This document shows positions 1-7,511 of a stretch of DNA of 37,045 nt, one piece after another. The position numbers and the translations under genes were made by a program. The stretch covers positions 1-37,045 of the IMG/VR virus record IMGVR_UViG_3300008448_000276. One strand, given 5' to 3'. Position 1 is the stretch's first letter; each line of letters begins with the position of its first letter. The stretch comes from a virus. Below the pieces are notes generated by a model. It did not search any database and was not told the DNA's origin. It worked only from the letters and a program-made list of their open reading frames with translations.

Positions 1-2
1 CT

Positions 3-683
3 GGAAATTTATTTAAAGGTGCTGGTAGATTTATACCAGGTCTAAATGTTGTTGCCGGAGGTCTTGGAACAGCATATGATCTTAGTCGTGGTGATTATGG
101 TGGAGCAGCCTTAAGTGCAGCATCGATGCTTCCTTTTGTTGGGACACCTGCAGCGATCGCAAGACTTGGATTGGAGGGTTATAGAATGACCCAAAAAAAT
201 AAACCAGGAGCTTCTACTACACCACCAACCAAATCAATACCATCAGCAAAACCAGCAGATTCTTCTGCACCAGCAGCTCCTGCACCAGCAGTAGTTCAAC
301 CCCAGACTCCAGCAATATCAACAGTGCCGATGCAATTCAATGTTGATCAAAATAACACATTTTCTGTAGCATCCCAAAGTTTAATGCAGTCTGCTTCTTC
401 TGGAGCACCTAATTTGGAGTCTTATCAGCAAGGAACGCAAGAAGCTTCTCCCACTAGTTATAGTACTGCAAATATTCAAGCACCACCAAAAGAACAAACA
501 CCGATTGGAACTTTGCCAGCGGCAAAACCAAATGTAATTTTAACAGGTGGACAATCAAAAGCTCCTGTACCACAACCTTCTGGTTCTTCCGATCCAATAA
601 GTGATGTTCCACTTATATCTTCCGGAAATAGTGATAATTTTTATGTTTTATATTCTCAATTAAACTATAATGTAGTAGTGTAA
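3..683 (+). CDS. Virion structural protein, C-terminal part (5' end outside window)
   Basis: The reading frame is open from the first bases of the window, so this is the last 226 codons of a longer gene; the ATG at 126 is internal. The visible start is Gly/Ala-rich and weakly hydrophobic (about residues 1-50). The rest is a low-complexity linker rich in Pro, Ala, Ser, Thr and Gln. It lies three bases upstream of the tail lysin and leads the hub genes, so a tail or baseplate role (tape-measure-like or hub-associated) is inferred from context. No enzymatic motif is visible. The exact family is not recognised. Confidence 0.7.
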   Translation, partial: GNLFKGAGRFIPGLNVVAGGLGTAYDLSRGDYGGAALSAASMLPFVGTPAAIARLGLEGYRMTQKNKPGASTTPPTKSIPSAKPADSSAPAAPAPAVVQPQTPAISTVPMQFNVDQNNTFSVASQSLMQSASSGAPNLESYQQGTQEASPTSYSTANIQAPPKEQTPIGTLPAAKPNVILTGGQSKAPVPQPSGSSDPISDVPLISSGNSDNFYVLYSQLNYNVVV

Positions 684-686
684 AAA

Positions 687-2531
687 ATGGCAATCATATC
701 TCCATCAATTAATACACAAAGAATAAGTGGAGTTTCTCGTCAAATTGGTAGGGGAGTAGTAGATGCTGGAAAATCAATTAAAAATATCACCCAAGTAGTT
801 TTTAAAAACACAAAAGTAAAAAGAGAATCTTTTGCTCAGACAAAGTTAATCAGGGATAGAAGAGTTGAATATGAAAGAAGAAAGCAAATAGAAGATGAAC
901 TAGAGGCACCTGATAAAGTTGTAAAGGGAGGTGCCGCTCAACTTGCTCAATCAGATACTTCTAAAGGACTTTTTGGAAGACTATTAGGATTTCTTGGATA
1001 TCTTACTGCTGGGTGGTTAATGAAAAATCTACCACAGTGGATAGCGTGGGGTAAAGAATTTATTGGTAGAGTTCAAAGAGCAGGGGAAATCGCAGGTGGA
1101 TTTTTAAAAAATATGATTAACATATTTGCTGGAACGTGGAGTGTTCTTGGATCTGTAGCACAAAATATTGCATCTTTCGATTTCTTTGACACCTCAAAAC
1201 GTGTTAGAAGAGCTATGGATGAATTGAATGGTACGGTTGGAAGTATGAGTAATCAAATTCAAGAAGCCTTTAGTTTGGTTACAACTCCATTTTCACAACA
1301 ACCTCAACAAACACAACCAGATGCTTATGAAGAACAAGGACCTGGAGTTTATGCTACTGCAGGATTATCTGGAGAGGCTCAACGAAGAATAGGAAACGAT
1401 GCTGCATTTTTAAGTGAAGTGAGGAGAGTTTCTCAAAAATATGGAATTAAAGAAGGTGATTTGTTGGGATTAATAGCTTCTGAAAGTGGATTTAATCCGG
1501 CGGCGGGGAAAATAGGTGATCATGTTGGTTTGATTCAATTTGGTGTAGAAGAAGCAAAGTCTGTTGGAACAAGTCAAGCGGATTTAAAAAGAATGAGTCG
1601 AGCAGAGCAAATGAAGTATGTTGATAAGTATTTTGAGACTCGCAGATTGAAACAAGGTGCGGGAGCTGGGCAGCTTTATGCAACTGTATTTGCTCCAGCA
1701 TATGCATCTGGTGATCCCAATAAAGTTCTTTATAGTTCACCTTCTAGAGAATATTCTTCAAATGCCCCTCTTGATACTAATCAAGATGGAAGAATAACTG
1801 TCGCTGAAATGGGTGGAAGAATTGAAAGGAAGAAAAAAGAATTTGGCATTTCTGACAATATTTCTTTCGCAGAGAGGTCCCCAACTTCTATTCAAAATCA
1901 AAGCGGCGGTGGAGGTAAAATAGTTCAATATTTGCACGGAGATCCTAGCAGACCTGGATATGAACCAAAAGGGCACTGGAATCATGATCACTTTAGTTTT
2001 ACAACCCGCGCAGCAGCTGTTAAAGCATTTTTAGCATTAAGGCAGCAAGGATATCAACCTTATGAATTTGAAGGATATACCAGAGTTGGAAAACACTCTC
2101 CAACTGGAGGGCATTTTGGACCAGTGGGGGGAAAGGCAACATATGATGATACGACAGATGGTACAGCATTTGATATTCCATATCATTCTTATGGAAGTGG
2201 TCCTATAGGAAAAGCAGATTATGCAAAGTCTCTTAAAGCATATCAAATTGTAAGTGCCGCAATTGGTGGTGGAGTGGGAGGAGCAGAAGGACTACCACAA
2301 GCACAAATTGCATCTGTTCCTCAACAATCACAAACAGTTCCTTCATCAATTACACCAAGTATTTCTGGAATGGATTTGATTATTGCTCTTGCCCAACAAG
2401 ATGAACAATATATGGGCGCGGCGGCTGCTCAACCTACTGGAGGTGGAGCAATATCGCAACAAATTCCCGAGTCTGCATTGTTAAATAACTTTATCAAGAA
2501 TAAACTTCTGCTAGATTTAGCGTATCTATAA
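687..2531 (+). CDS. Tail-associated lysin with lytic transglycosylase-like domain
   Basis: A 614-residue protein that probably opens host peptidoglycan during DNA injection. Residues 1-90 are basic and charged. Residues 93-120 are hydrophobic and could insert in or cross a membrane. Residues 240-290 resemble a soluble lytic transglycosylase core: SESGFNP with putative catalytic Glu266, followed by GLIQF at 281-285. Residues 363-374 form an EF-hand-like loop (DTNQDGRITVAE). Residues 408-520 carry HWNHDHF and a GTAFDIPY motif recalling metallopeptidase domains of phage lysins; that assignment is tentative. Its stop overlaps the next start (TAATG). The neighbouring gp5-like protein shows no lysozyme domain, so this protein likely carries the muralytic activity that gp5 has in T4. 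Confidence 0.72.
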   Translation: MAIISPSINTQRISGVSRQIGRGVVDAGKSIKNITQVVFKNTKVKRESFAQTKLIRDRRVEYERRKQIEDELEAPDKVVKGGAAQLAQSDTSKGLFGRLLGFLGYLTAGWLMKNLPQWIAWGKEFIGRVQRAGEIAGGFLKNMINIFAGTWSVLGSVAQNIASFDFFDTSKRVRRAMDELNGTVGSMSNQIQEAFSLVTTPFSQQPQQTQPDAYEEQGPGVYATAGLSGEAQRRIGNDAAFLSEVRRVSQKYGIKEGDLLGLIASESGFNPAAGKIGDHVGLIQFGVEEAKSVGTSQADLKRMSRAEQMKYVDKYFETRRLKQGAGAGQLYATVFAPAYASGDPNKVLYSSPSREYSSNAPLDTNQDGRITVAEMGGRIERKKKEFGISDNISFAERSPTSIQNQSGGGGKIVQYLHGDPSRPGYEPKGHWNHDHFSFTTRAAAVKAFLALRQQGYQPYEFEGYTRVGKHSPTGGHFGPVGGKATYDDTTDGTAFDIPYHSYGSGPIGKADYAKSLKAYQIVSAAIGGGVGGAEGLPQAQIASVPQQSQTVPSSITPSISGMDLIIALAQQDEQYMGAAAAQPTGGGAISQQIPESALLNNFIKNKLLLDLAYL

Positions 2532-3868
2532 TGTCAACTAAAAAATCCATATATGAAGAATTTGTTTTAGAATCCAATGATCGTAAAAGATCTGTTGACA
2601 TCACTACAGGTGTAATTTCTGTTGATTATTATGAAGATGTATTTTCACCAACAATTACGGCAAAAATAAAAGTTGTTAATACTGGTAATACAGTTGTTCA
2701 AGAAGGCGGAACTGAAAAGCAATCAATTTATAATGGTCTCCCACTTCGTGGTGGTGAGAGAGTATCTCTCAAAATTGCAGGAAACTCTGAAAAAAATCCT
2801 GGACTAGATTTTTCTAAAAAAGTACAAGATTACTTTTATGTTTCTAGTATTACTGATGTTATTTCAGAAACTAATCAGGAAAGTTTTACTCTCCATTTGG
2901 TGTCGAGAGAAGCAATTACAAATGAGACAGTTCGTGTAGGTACAAAATATCCAACGAGTTTGAAGATAAGTGATTCTGTCGAAAAAATTTTAAAAGATAC
3001 GTTAAAAACTTCCAAAATTGGCACAATTGATAAAACTTCCAATAAGTATGGATTTATTGGAAACATGAGAAAACCATTTACAATTTTGGTTTGGTTAGCA
3101 TCAAAAGCAGTACCAGAAAGTTCCGGAAGTGCAACAGCAGGATTTTTATTTTTTCAAACTAAAGATGGATTTCAATTTAGATCGATTGATGATTTGATAA
3201 AACAGGAAGCAAAGGCGACATATACTTATAGTCAAGCTACAGTTTCTTACGATGAAAATAATAATAAAATTGATAATGATACAAAAATTCTCAATTATGT
3301 CACTGTAAAAAATCAAAACTTAATTGAAAAACTTAAATTAGGAACATACGGAAGTCATCGTATGTTTTTCAATCCATTAGATTTTTCTTTTTCAAAACCA
3401 GAAGAAGGATTATTTAAACTTGAAAACTATTCTGGAAAAACTAAAAATCTTGGTAGTCAAATTAAATTACCACCGCTTTCTGAAGGATCTGATAAAACTT
3501 TAGGTGATGTTCCAACTCGTATTATTACTGCTGTTTATGATATTGGAACTTTAGAGAAAGACGCATCAACATCAATCAATTCTGATCAATCTGAATATCA
3601 GTCTCAATCTTTAATGAGATATAATATTCTGTTTTCTCAGGTTTTGACAGTTATTATTCCATCAAACACAAATTTGAGAGCAGGTGATATTATTGATTGT
3701 CGTTTTCCGAAAATCACTCAATCGGAAACAACAGAAAACGATCCTGAAACTAGTGGTCTATATATGATTAAAGAGTTGTGTCATCATTTTGATAGTGATT
3801 CATCTTATACTTCTTTAAAACTAATACGAGATACTTTTGGTATCAATGTAGAAGCAAAGGCAAAATAA
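2531..3868 (+). CDS. Baseplate hub protein, gp27-like
   Basis: A 445-residue protein likely to form the ring at the centre of the baseplate on which the gp5-type spike sits. The N-terminus (YEEFVLESNDRKRSVDITTG) and beta-rich body resemble hub proteins of the gp27/gpD/VgrG-N class. The stretch SLKISDSVEKIL near residue 142 followed by AGFLFFQTKDGFQF near 205 is typical of phage hub domains. It overlaps the lysin stop by one base and is followed directly by the gp5-like gene, the partner expected for a hub. Position supports the call more strongly than primary sequence, which is divergent from T4 gp27. Confidence 0.65.
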   Translation: MSTKKSIYEEFVLESNDRKRSVDITTGVISVDYYEDVFSPTITAKIKVVNTGNTVVQEGGTEKQSIYNGLPLRGGERVSLKIAGNSEKNPGLDFSKKVQDYFYVSSITDVISETNQESFTLHLVSREAITNETVRVGTKYPTSLKISDSVEKILKDTLKTSKIGTIDKTSNKYGFIGNMRKPFTILVWLASKAVPESSGSATAGFLFFQTKDGFQFRSIDDLIKQEAKATYTYSQATVSYDENNNKIDNDTKILNYVTVKNQNLIEKLKLGTYGSHRMFFNPLDFSFSKPEEGLFKLENYSGKTKNLGSQIKLPPLSEGSDKTLGDVPTRIITAVYDIGTLEKDASTSINSDQSEYQSQSLMRYNILFSQVLTVIIPSNTNLRAGDIIDCRFPKITQSETTENDPETSGLYMIKELCHHFDSDSSYTSLKLIRDTFGINVEAKAK

Positions 3869-5836
3869 ATGTTAGACCAGTCATTACTACAAAGTCATTT
3901 TATTGGTAGAGATGGATTCCGTTGGTGGATCGGGCAGATTCCACCACTTTCTACTATGGGAAAACAAGTAGAAGGTGGTGGATGGGGAAATCGTTTTAAA
4001 GTAAGAATACTTGGTTATCATCCTTACAGTGAAGCAGAACTTCCTAACGAAGATTTGCCATGGGCACAATGTTTAATTCCAACTACTGCAGGAAGTGGTG
4101 CAGCAAACGTTGCAACTGGAGTTCAATTGCAGCAAGGTGATGTTGTTCTTGGATTCTTTTTAGATGGCGATAATGCTCAGATTCCGGTTATTTTAGCAAC
4201 ATTTGGTAGAAGTGATTCTGTCCCATCTACTTCATATAAGTCTCCATTTGAAGCTTTTACTGGGTTCTCTGAACTCATGCAAAAAAATATCAAACAAACT
4301 CCGAGTGAAAATAATCAACCAACTGAAAATTCTTTACGTTCTCCTATTAGTGCTAGCGACGAGATCGCCCAAAAAGTATCACAAAAAGTTGGTGAAAAAG
4401 TAGTTTCAGAAAATTCAGCTATTTGTAAAAAAGTTCATTTAGCAAATACTGTAAAAAATACTCAACTTGATAAGATCAAAGCAAAAGTTGATAATTTAAT
4501 GAAGGATCTCAAAAAGTTTCAAGGAGATCTTCAAAGAATTCAGCAAGCAATTGATAAAGCTACGGATGATATTGTAAAATATTGCAATGAATTTATTGGT
4601 TCATCTATTGATTTTATTATCAATGGGGATAAAGATAAAGGAGGAAAATTCCCTGGATTAAAAGGTTTGTTAAAAGAAGGATTAAAATTACTATATCAAT
4701 CAGTTTATTCTCAAGTTCTTGCAGCTACAGGAAATCCAGTCGCAGCTCATCTTGCTGGCGTTGCCGCACAAGAGGCAATGTTGATACCAGTCAAAGTTCT
4801 TGAAGGATCATTCGGTTGTATTGCTGGAGCAGCTATTGATCAACTCAAATCTCTTGTATCCGATATTTTACAATCTACATTAGATAACGTAGATAGATTT
4901 ACAAGTTGTGCAACAGAACAATTTGCCGGATCAGTTTTAAACTCTGTTATTGGAGTGCTTGAAAACTTATTCAATGGTCCATTAGAAGGAATAGCGACAT
5001 TACTAAAATTCTTCGAAGACTTTAATTTGGGTAATCTTTTAAGAGAAGGAATTGGAATGTTTTCTGAATCTGGAATTGGATTTGGTTGCAATCAAGATGC
5101 TAGTGCATTCAAGAGCTTAGTAAATGAATGGGGCGTTGGTTGTGGACCATCTGGATCCCTTTCTACGTTGGCAAATTCAATGGTGAATTCTTACCAATCA
5201 GTTAAAAATATTACAAATATTATCAGTTCTGGTGTAGATATTGCATCTGTTAAAGAATGTTTTACTGATGCTATAGAAAACGCCCTACCACCTGTTATTA
5301 ATATTTTTGGTGGTCGCGGATCTGGTTGTACCGCAATTCCTATTTTTGGTAATCTTGTAACACAATTAAATGGTAACGTTACTGCAAGTATTATAGGTAT
5401 ACAAATTACAAACTCTGGATCTGGATATGAATATCCACCATTTATTGAAATCACTGATGAAATAGAACAAGGATACGGAGCAGTTGCTCGATCAGTTATC
5501 AATGAAAAGGGGGAAGTGACTGGAATTTACATGGTTTCTGAAGGTGAAAATTACTCTGTTGGGGATATTGAAGAATATTCTGTTGTTAATGTTCTTGTTG
5601 AAAATGGTGGAAGTGGGTATAAAGATGTTAAGGTGACGGATAATCTTGGCAACGATTATGATGCTCAACTTGATAATGGGCGTATCTATAAAATCACACC
5701 TCTAAATAATGTTGTCGATAGTTTACCAGTTCTAACAGTTTCTTCGAATACTGGAACTGGAGCAATTTTACGTCCACTTCTTGGGGCTCCTAAGTTTAGT
5801 GGAGAACTTCAAACAGTAGTTGACTGTGTAACCTAA
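3869..5836 (+). CDS. Baseplate hub / tail spike protein, gp5-like, without lysozyme domain
   Basis: The first 120 residues match the OB-fold of T4 gp5 in pattern: FRWWIGQI, then GNRFKVRILGYHPY, then LPWAQCLIPTT, then GVQLQQGDVVLGFFLDG and PVILATFGR. The middle (about 170-330) is helical and partly coiled coil, with small hydrophobic stretches. The C-terminus has beta repeats of the type SGSGYEYPPFIEI and NGGSGYKDV, common in cyanophage virion proteins. T4 gp5 has a lysozyme domain after the OB-fold; none is visible here. The beta-helical needle of gp5 appears to be the next gene. The start directly follows the preceding stop. Confidence 0.75.
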   Translation: MLDQSLLQSHFIGRDGFRWWIGQIPPLSTMGKQVEGGGWGNRFKVRILGYHPYSEAELPNEDLPWAQCLIPTTAGSGAANVATGVQLQQGDVVLGFFLDGDNAQIPVILATFGRSDSVPSTSYKSPFEAFTGFSELMQKNIKQTPSENNQPTENSLRSPISASDEIAQKVSQKVGEKVVSENSAICKKVHLANTVKNTQLDKIKAKVDNLMKDLKKFQGDLQRIQQAIDKATDDIVKYCNEFIGSSIDFIINGDKDKGGKFPGLKGLLKEGLKLLYQSVYSQVLAATGNPVAAHLAGVAAQEAMLIPVKVLEGSFGCIAGAAIDQLKSLVSDILQSTLDNVDRFTSCATEQFAGSVLNSVIGVLENLFNGPLEGIATLLKFFEDFNLGNLLREGIGMFSESGIGFGCNQDASAFKSLVNEWGVGCGPSGSLSTLANSMVNSYQSVKNITNIISSGVDIASVKECFTDAIENALPPVINIFGGRGSGCTAIPIFGNLVTQLNGNVTASIIGIQITNSGSGYEYPPFIEITDEIEQGYGAVARSVINEKGEVTGIYMVSEGENYSVGDIEEYSVVNVLVENGGSGYKDVKVTDNLGNDYDAQLDNGRIYKITPLNNVVDSLPVLTVSSNTGTGAILRPLLGAPKFSGELQTVVDCVT

Positions 5837-6405
5837 TGGCAGAAAGAGAAAAGAATATTTACAAAAGACAACTGATTAGTTTCAATCCTAACTTTAGAAT
5901 TGATACTGCAAACCCTCAAATGGGTAGTCAGGGGACGGACGTTTATAAAATTTATGGCGTAACTGACAGTGGTGATAATCAGTCTTCCATTAGTCTAAGT
6001 AGTGGCGGATTGATGGGAATATATAATGACCATACAATTCAAATATCTGGTGGAACTAATAATGAAGAAGGTAGAGAAGATATAGTTATTATTGGGAATA
6101 ATGGCAATGTTTCCATTTCAGCTAATGGAATGGTTAGAATTTATGCAACCAATATCATGATTGAAGCAGAAGAAGATATTCATTTTAAAGCTGGTAGAAA
6201 TATCAACTTTAAATCTGGGGCGGGGCGAATAATGATAGATGGTCAACAAGTTGATGTAAAAGGATCTAGTGGTAATATGATTGCGGCACTTGGATTAGAT
6301 TTTACCAAATCAGTTTTTGAAGGAAGTTTTGTAGGGTCTGATTTAGTCGAAGCTCTTGTGACAGGATTAACTAATAGTGTAATAGACTCTGTATTTGGAA
6401 AATAA
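5836..6405 (+). CDS. Beta-helical tail spike (gp5 C-terminal-like)
   Basis: A 189-residue protein dominated by short alternating beta repeats: ISGG, VIIGNNGNVSISANGMV, IMIEAEEDIHFKAGRNINFKS. This is the pattern of the triple-stranded beta-helix that forms the gp5/VgrG needle. In T4 this domain is the C-terminus of gp5; here it is a separate gene whose ATG overlaps the gp5-like stop (TAATG), so the needle seems to be a separate polypeptide. It ends in a short helical tail. Function is inferred from repeat pattern and position. Confidence 0.65.
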   Translation: MAEREKNIYKRQLISFNPNFRIDTANPQMGSQGTDVYKIYGVTDSGDNQSSISLSSGGLMGIYNDHTIQISGGTNNEEGREDIVIIGNNGNVSISANGMVRIYATNIMIEAEEDIHFKAGRNINFKSGAGRIMIDGQQVDVKGSSGNMIAALGLDFTKSVFEGSFVGSDLVEALVTGLTNSVIDSVFGK

Positions 6406-6407
6406 TT

Positions 6408-6725
6408 ATGTCAATTCTTACATCTACAAAATATTATAGTTCTGATACTTTTTTTAATGGAAATGTAACCTTTTTTAAGGATATAAATTTACTTGGTCAA
6501 ATAAATCTTGATAATTTATATGTAAATAAATTAGGAGTTGGAGTAGCACTCACAGCAAATCATTTAAAAGTAGGAACAGCAGTTACAATTGCAAGTGGTG
6601 TTGTGACTGCTTCTAATGGATTTATTAGTGCTGCAAATACTACTCCAGTAAGAATTTCGCTAAGTGGAAATAGAGTTGTATTTACTGCCGTTGGTATCGG
6701 ATCAACCTCTTTTGTTCTGGCTTGA
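6408..6725 (+). CDS. Small fibre-like structural protein
   Basis: A 105-residue protein rich in Val, Thr, Ser, Gly and Asn. The GVGVALTANHLKVGTA and GIGSTSFVLA segments resemble the beta repeats of the large fibre proteins downstream. It follows the spike gene by two bases and its stop lies inside the -35 box of the next promoter. It is probably a virion component such as a spike cap or short fibre. No family recognised. Confidence 0.55.
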   Translation: MSILTSTKYYSSDTFFNGNVTFFKDINLLGQINLDNLYVNKLGVGVALTANHLKVGTAVTIASGVVTASNGFISAANTTPVRISLSGNRVVFTAVGIGSTSFVLA

Positions 6726-6765
6726 CACCCGTCTCCAACTGCCCTATAATATGGGGGTAATCAAC
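6722..6765 (+). promoter_or_regulatory. Consensus sigma70-type promoter with GGTAATCAA leader
   Basis: TTGACA at 6722-6727, a 17-base spacer and TATAAT at 6745-6750 form an exact consensus promoter. Its -35 overlaps the stop of the upstream late gene. GGTAATCAAC at 6756-6765 lies just downstream; the same word follows TATAAT at 31613, 33339 and 36790. The promoter would let host RNA polymerase read the small gene at 6777 early in infection. Confidence 0.85.
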
Positions 6766-6776
6766 GGAACCACCAA

Positions 6777-6977
6777 ATGAGCACCGCACAAGAGACCGTC
6801 CAAGGCATTGTGATTGATGTATGCACTCGCTCTTTCCTTCTCCTGAGCGATCAGGGTAGTGAGCGTATGGTTGAGTGTGAAACCGTCCAAGAGTTTATGA
6901 ACGTACTGGAAGTTGTCACCGCTCAACTTGATCCTGAACAGATTGAATATGCTGACCTTGCAATTTATGGCGAGTGA
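6777..6977 (+). CDS. Conserved small cyanophage-type protein, unknown function
   Basis: A 66-residue acidic protein with an N-terminal beta-rich stretch (VQGIVIDVCTRSFLLLSDQG) and a helical middle. The function is not recognised. It is the first gene after the consensus promoter at 6722, about 20 bases from the predicted transcription start, and has no good Shine-Dalgarno. Its stop is followed at once by a second promoter. Early expression is inferred. Confidence 0.7.
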   Translation: MSTAQETVQGIVIDVCTRSFLLLSDQGSERMVECETVQEFMNVLEVVTAQLDPEQIEYADLAIYGE

Positions 6978-6993
6978 TGCTATAATATAAATA
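6978..6993 (+). promoter_or_regulatory. Overlapping extended -10 (TGCTATAAT) and T4-type late promoter (TATAAATA)
   Basis: TGC at 6978-6980 plus TATAAT at 6981-6986 make an extended -10 promoter. TATAAATA at 6986-6993 is an exact match to the T4 late promoter and shares one base with the TATAAT. Both point to the antitoxin-like gene at 7009 and the tRNAs, suggesting transcription both early and late. Confidence 0.65.
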
Positions 6994-7008
6994 TCGACAA
7001 AGAAACGA

Positions 7009-7182
7009 ATGGAAGTTTTCACGGTGGAAGAATTTCAAGAGAGGTTTGATGAACTGATGGAACGTGTTGAAAACGGAGAGCGATTAGGTATAATCAACGA
7101 GAACGGACAGGCAGCAGTTATGATACCTGCGGATGATGACTTCATACGAATACACACAGAGTGTAATAACGAAGCATCATAA
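7009..7182 (+). CDS. Phd/YefM-like antitoxin, no partner toxin visible
   Basis: A 57-residue protein read directly from the sequence. It begins MEVFTVEEFQERFDELMERV and continues ENGERLGIINENGQAAVMIP. This follows the Phd/YefM fold: a short strand, a helix with F..RF..L..RV, then strand-turn-strand I.NENGQAAVMIP. In the family this N-terminal part dimerises and binds operator DNA, and the C-terminus inhibits the toxin; here the C-terminus is very short (ADDDFIRIHTECNNEAS). No Doc- or RelE-like toxin lies beside it. It could block a host toxin or autoregulate the 6978 promoter; both are inferences. Confidence 0.6.
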   Translation: MEVFTVEEFQERFDELMERVENGERLGIINENGQAAVMIPADDDFIRIHTECNNEAS

Positions 7183-7189
7183 ACCGCAA

Positions 7190-7277
7190 GCGAGTGAGAC
7201 TTGGTAGTCAGAGGAGTCTTATAAACTCTTTCCGCCAGATTAGCGGCTTTGACCTGGTTCGAATCCAGGCACTCGTA
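7190..7277 (+). tRNA. tRNA-like gene with long variable arm; anticodon reads UAU as folded
   Basis: Acceptor GCGAGTG (7190-7196) pairs with CACTCGT (7270-7276) with one G-U, discriminator A7277. The T-arm is CCTGG-TTCGAAT-CCAGG. The anticodon stem GGAGT/ACTCT holds loop CTTATAA, placing TAT at 7220-7222. A variable arm with CCGC/GCGG follows, as in class II tRNAs (Leu, Ser, Tyr). UAU would be Ile (AUA), which is normally class I, and three bases rather than one separate the D and anticodon stems. It may be a divergent or decayed tRNA-Leu, or a tRNA of unusual identity. CCA is not encoded in full. Confidence 0.55.
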
Positions 7278-7280
7278 CCT

Positions 7281-7353
7281 GCCCTTTTAGCAATCTGGTG
7301 AATGCACCGAACTCATAATTCGGCTGAGGCGTGTTCGATCCACGCAAGGGGCA
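7281..7353 (+). tRNA. tRNA-Met (CAU)
   Basis: Complete 73-base cloverleaf. Acceptor GCCCTTT pairs with AAGGGGC (one U-G), D-stem GCA/TGC, anticodon stem CCGAA/TTCGG with loop CTCATAA (anticodon CAT at 7314-7316), T-arm GCGTG-TTCGATC-CACGC, discriminator A. The first acceptor pair is G-C, which favours elongator Met. A lysidine-modified Ile tRNA reading AUA cannot be excluded by sequence. CCA is not encoded. Confidence 0.85.
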
Positions 7354-7356
7354 CTT

Positions 7357-7387
7357 GACCATTACGACTCCAAGAGTTATGATGGTC
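7357..7387 (+). other. Inverted repeat between tRNA genes
   Basis: GACCAT (7357-7362) pairs with ATGGTC (7382-7387). After a 3x3 internal loop, GACTC pairs with GAGTT around a CAA loop. It lies in the spacer between tRNA-Met and tRNA-Leu and could be a processing signal or a remnant; it has no tRNA T-arm of its own. Confidence 0.4.
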
Positions 7388-7393
7388 CCACAA

Positions 7394-7478
7394 GCGAGTA
7401 TGGTGGAATCGGTAGACACACCAGACTTAAAATCTGTTGGGCATAACGCCCGTGGGAGTTCAAGTCTCCCTACTCGCA
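7394..7478 (+). tRNA. tRNA-Leu (UAA)
   Basis: Complete 85-base class II tRNA. Acceptor GCGAGTA pairs with TACTCGC, discriminator A7478. The D-arm contains the typical GGTGGAATCGGTAGACAC of bacterial tRNA-Leu. Anticodon loop CTTAAAA gives TAA at 7428-7430. The long variable arm contains GGGC/GCCC, and the T-arm is GGGAG-TTCAAGT-CTCCC. UUA is a common Leu codon in the AT-rich phage genes, which would explain carrying it. CCA is not encoded. Confidence 0.93.
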
Positions 7479-7482
7479 TAAA

Positions 7483-7490
7483 AATAAATA
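7483..7490 (+). promoter_or_regulatory. T4-type late promoter (AATAAATA)
   Basis: NATAAATA motif 22 bases upstream of the ATG at 7512, at the spacing seen for the other late-type boxes in this window. Confidence 0.5.
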
Positions 7491-7511
7491 TAAGATATCG
7501 GGCACACCCCT

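Noticed and set aside
4203-4403. Extra small gene on the + strand inside the gp5-like gene
   Set aside because: It is an alternative frame within a well-supported structural gene and has no motif or ribosome site.
6942-6977. tRNA or attachment site at the end of the 6777 gene
   Set aside because: No cloverleaf or duplicated core sequence; only the promoter elements at 6978-6993 stand out.
7394-7478. Group I intron in tRNA-Leu(UAA), as in cyanobacterial hosts
   Set aside because: The anticodon loop is uninterrupted and the gene is 85 bases, so no intron is present.
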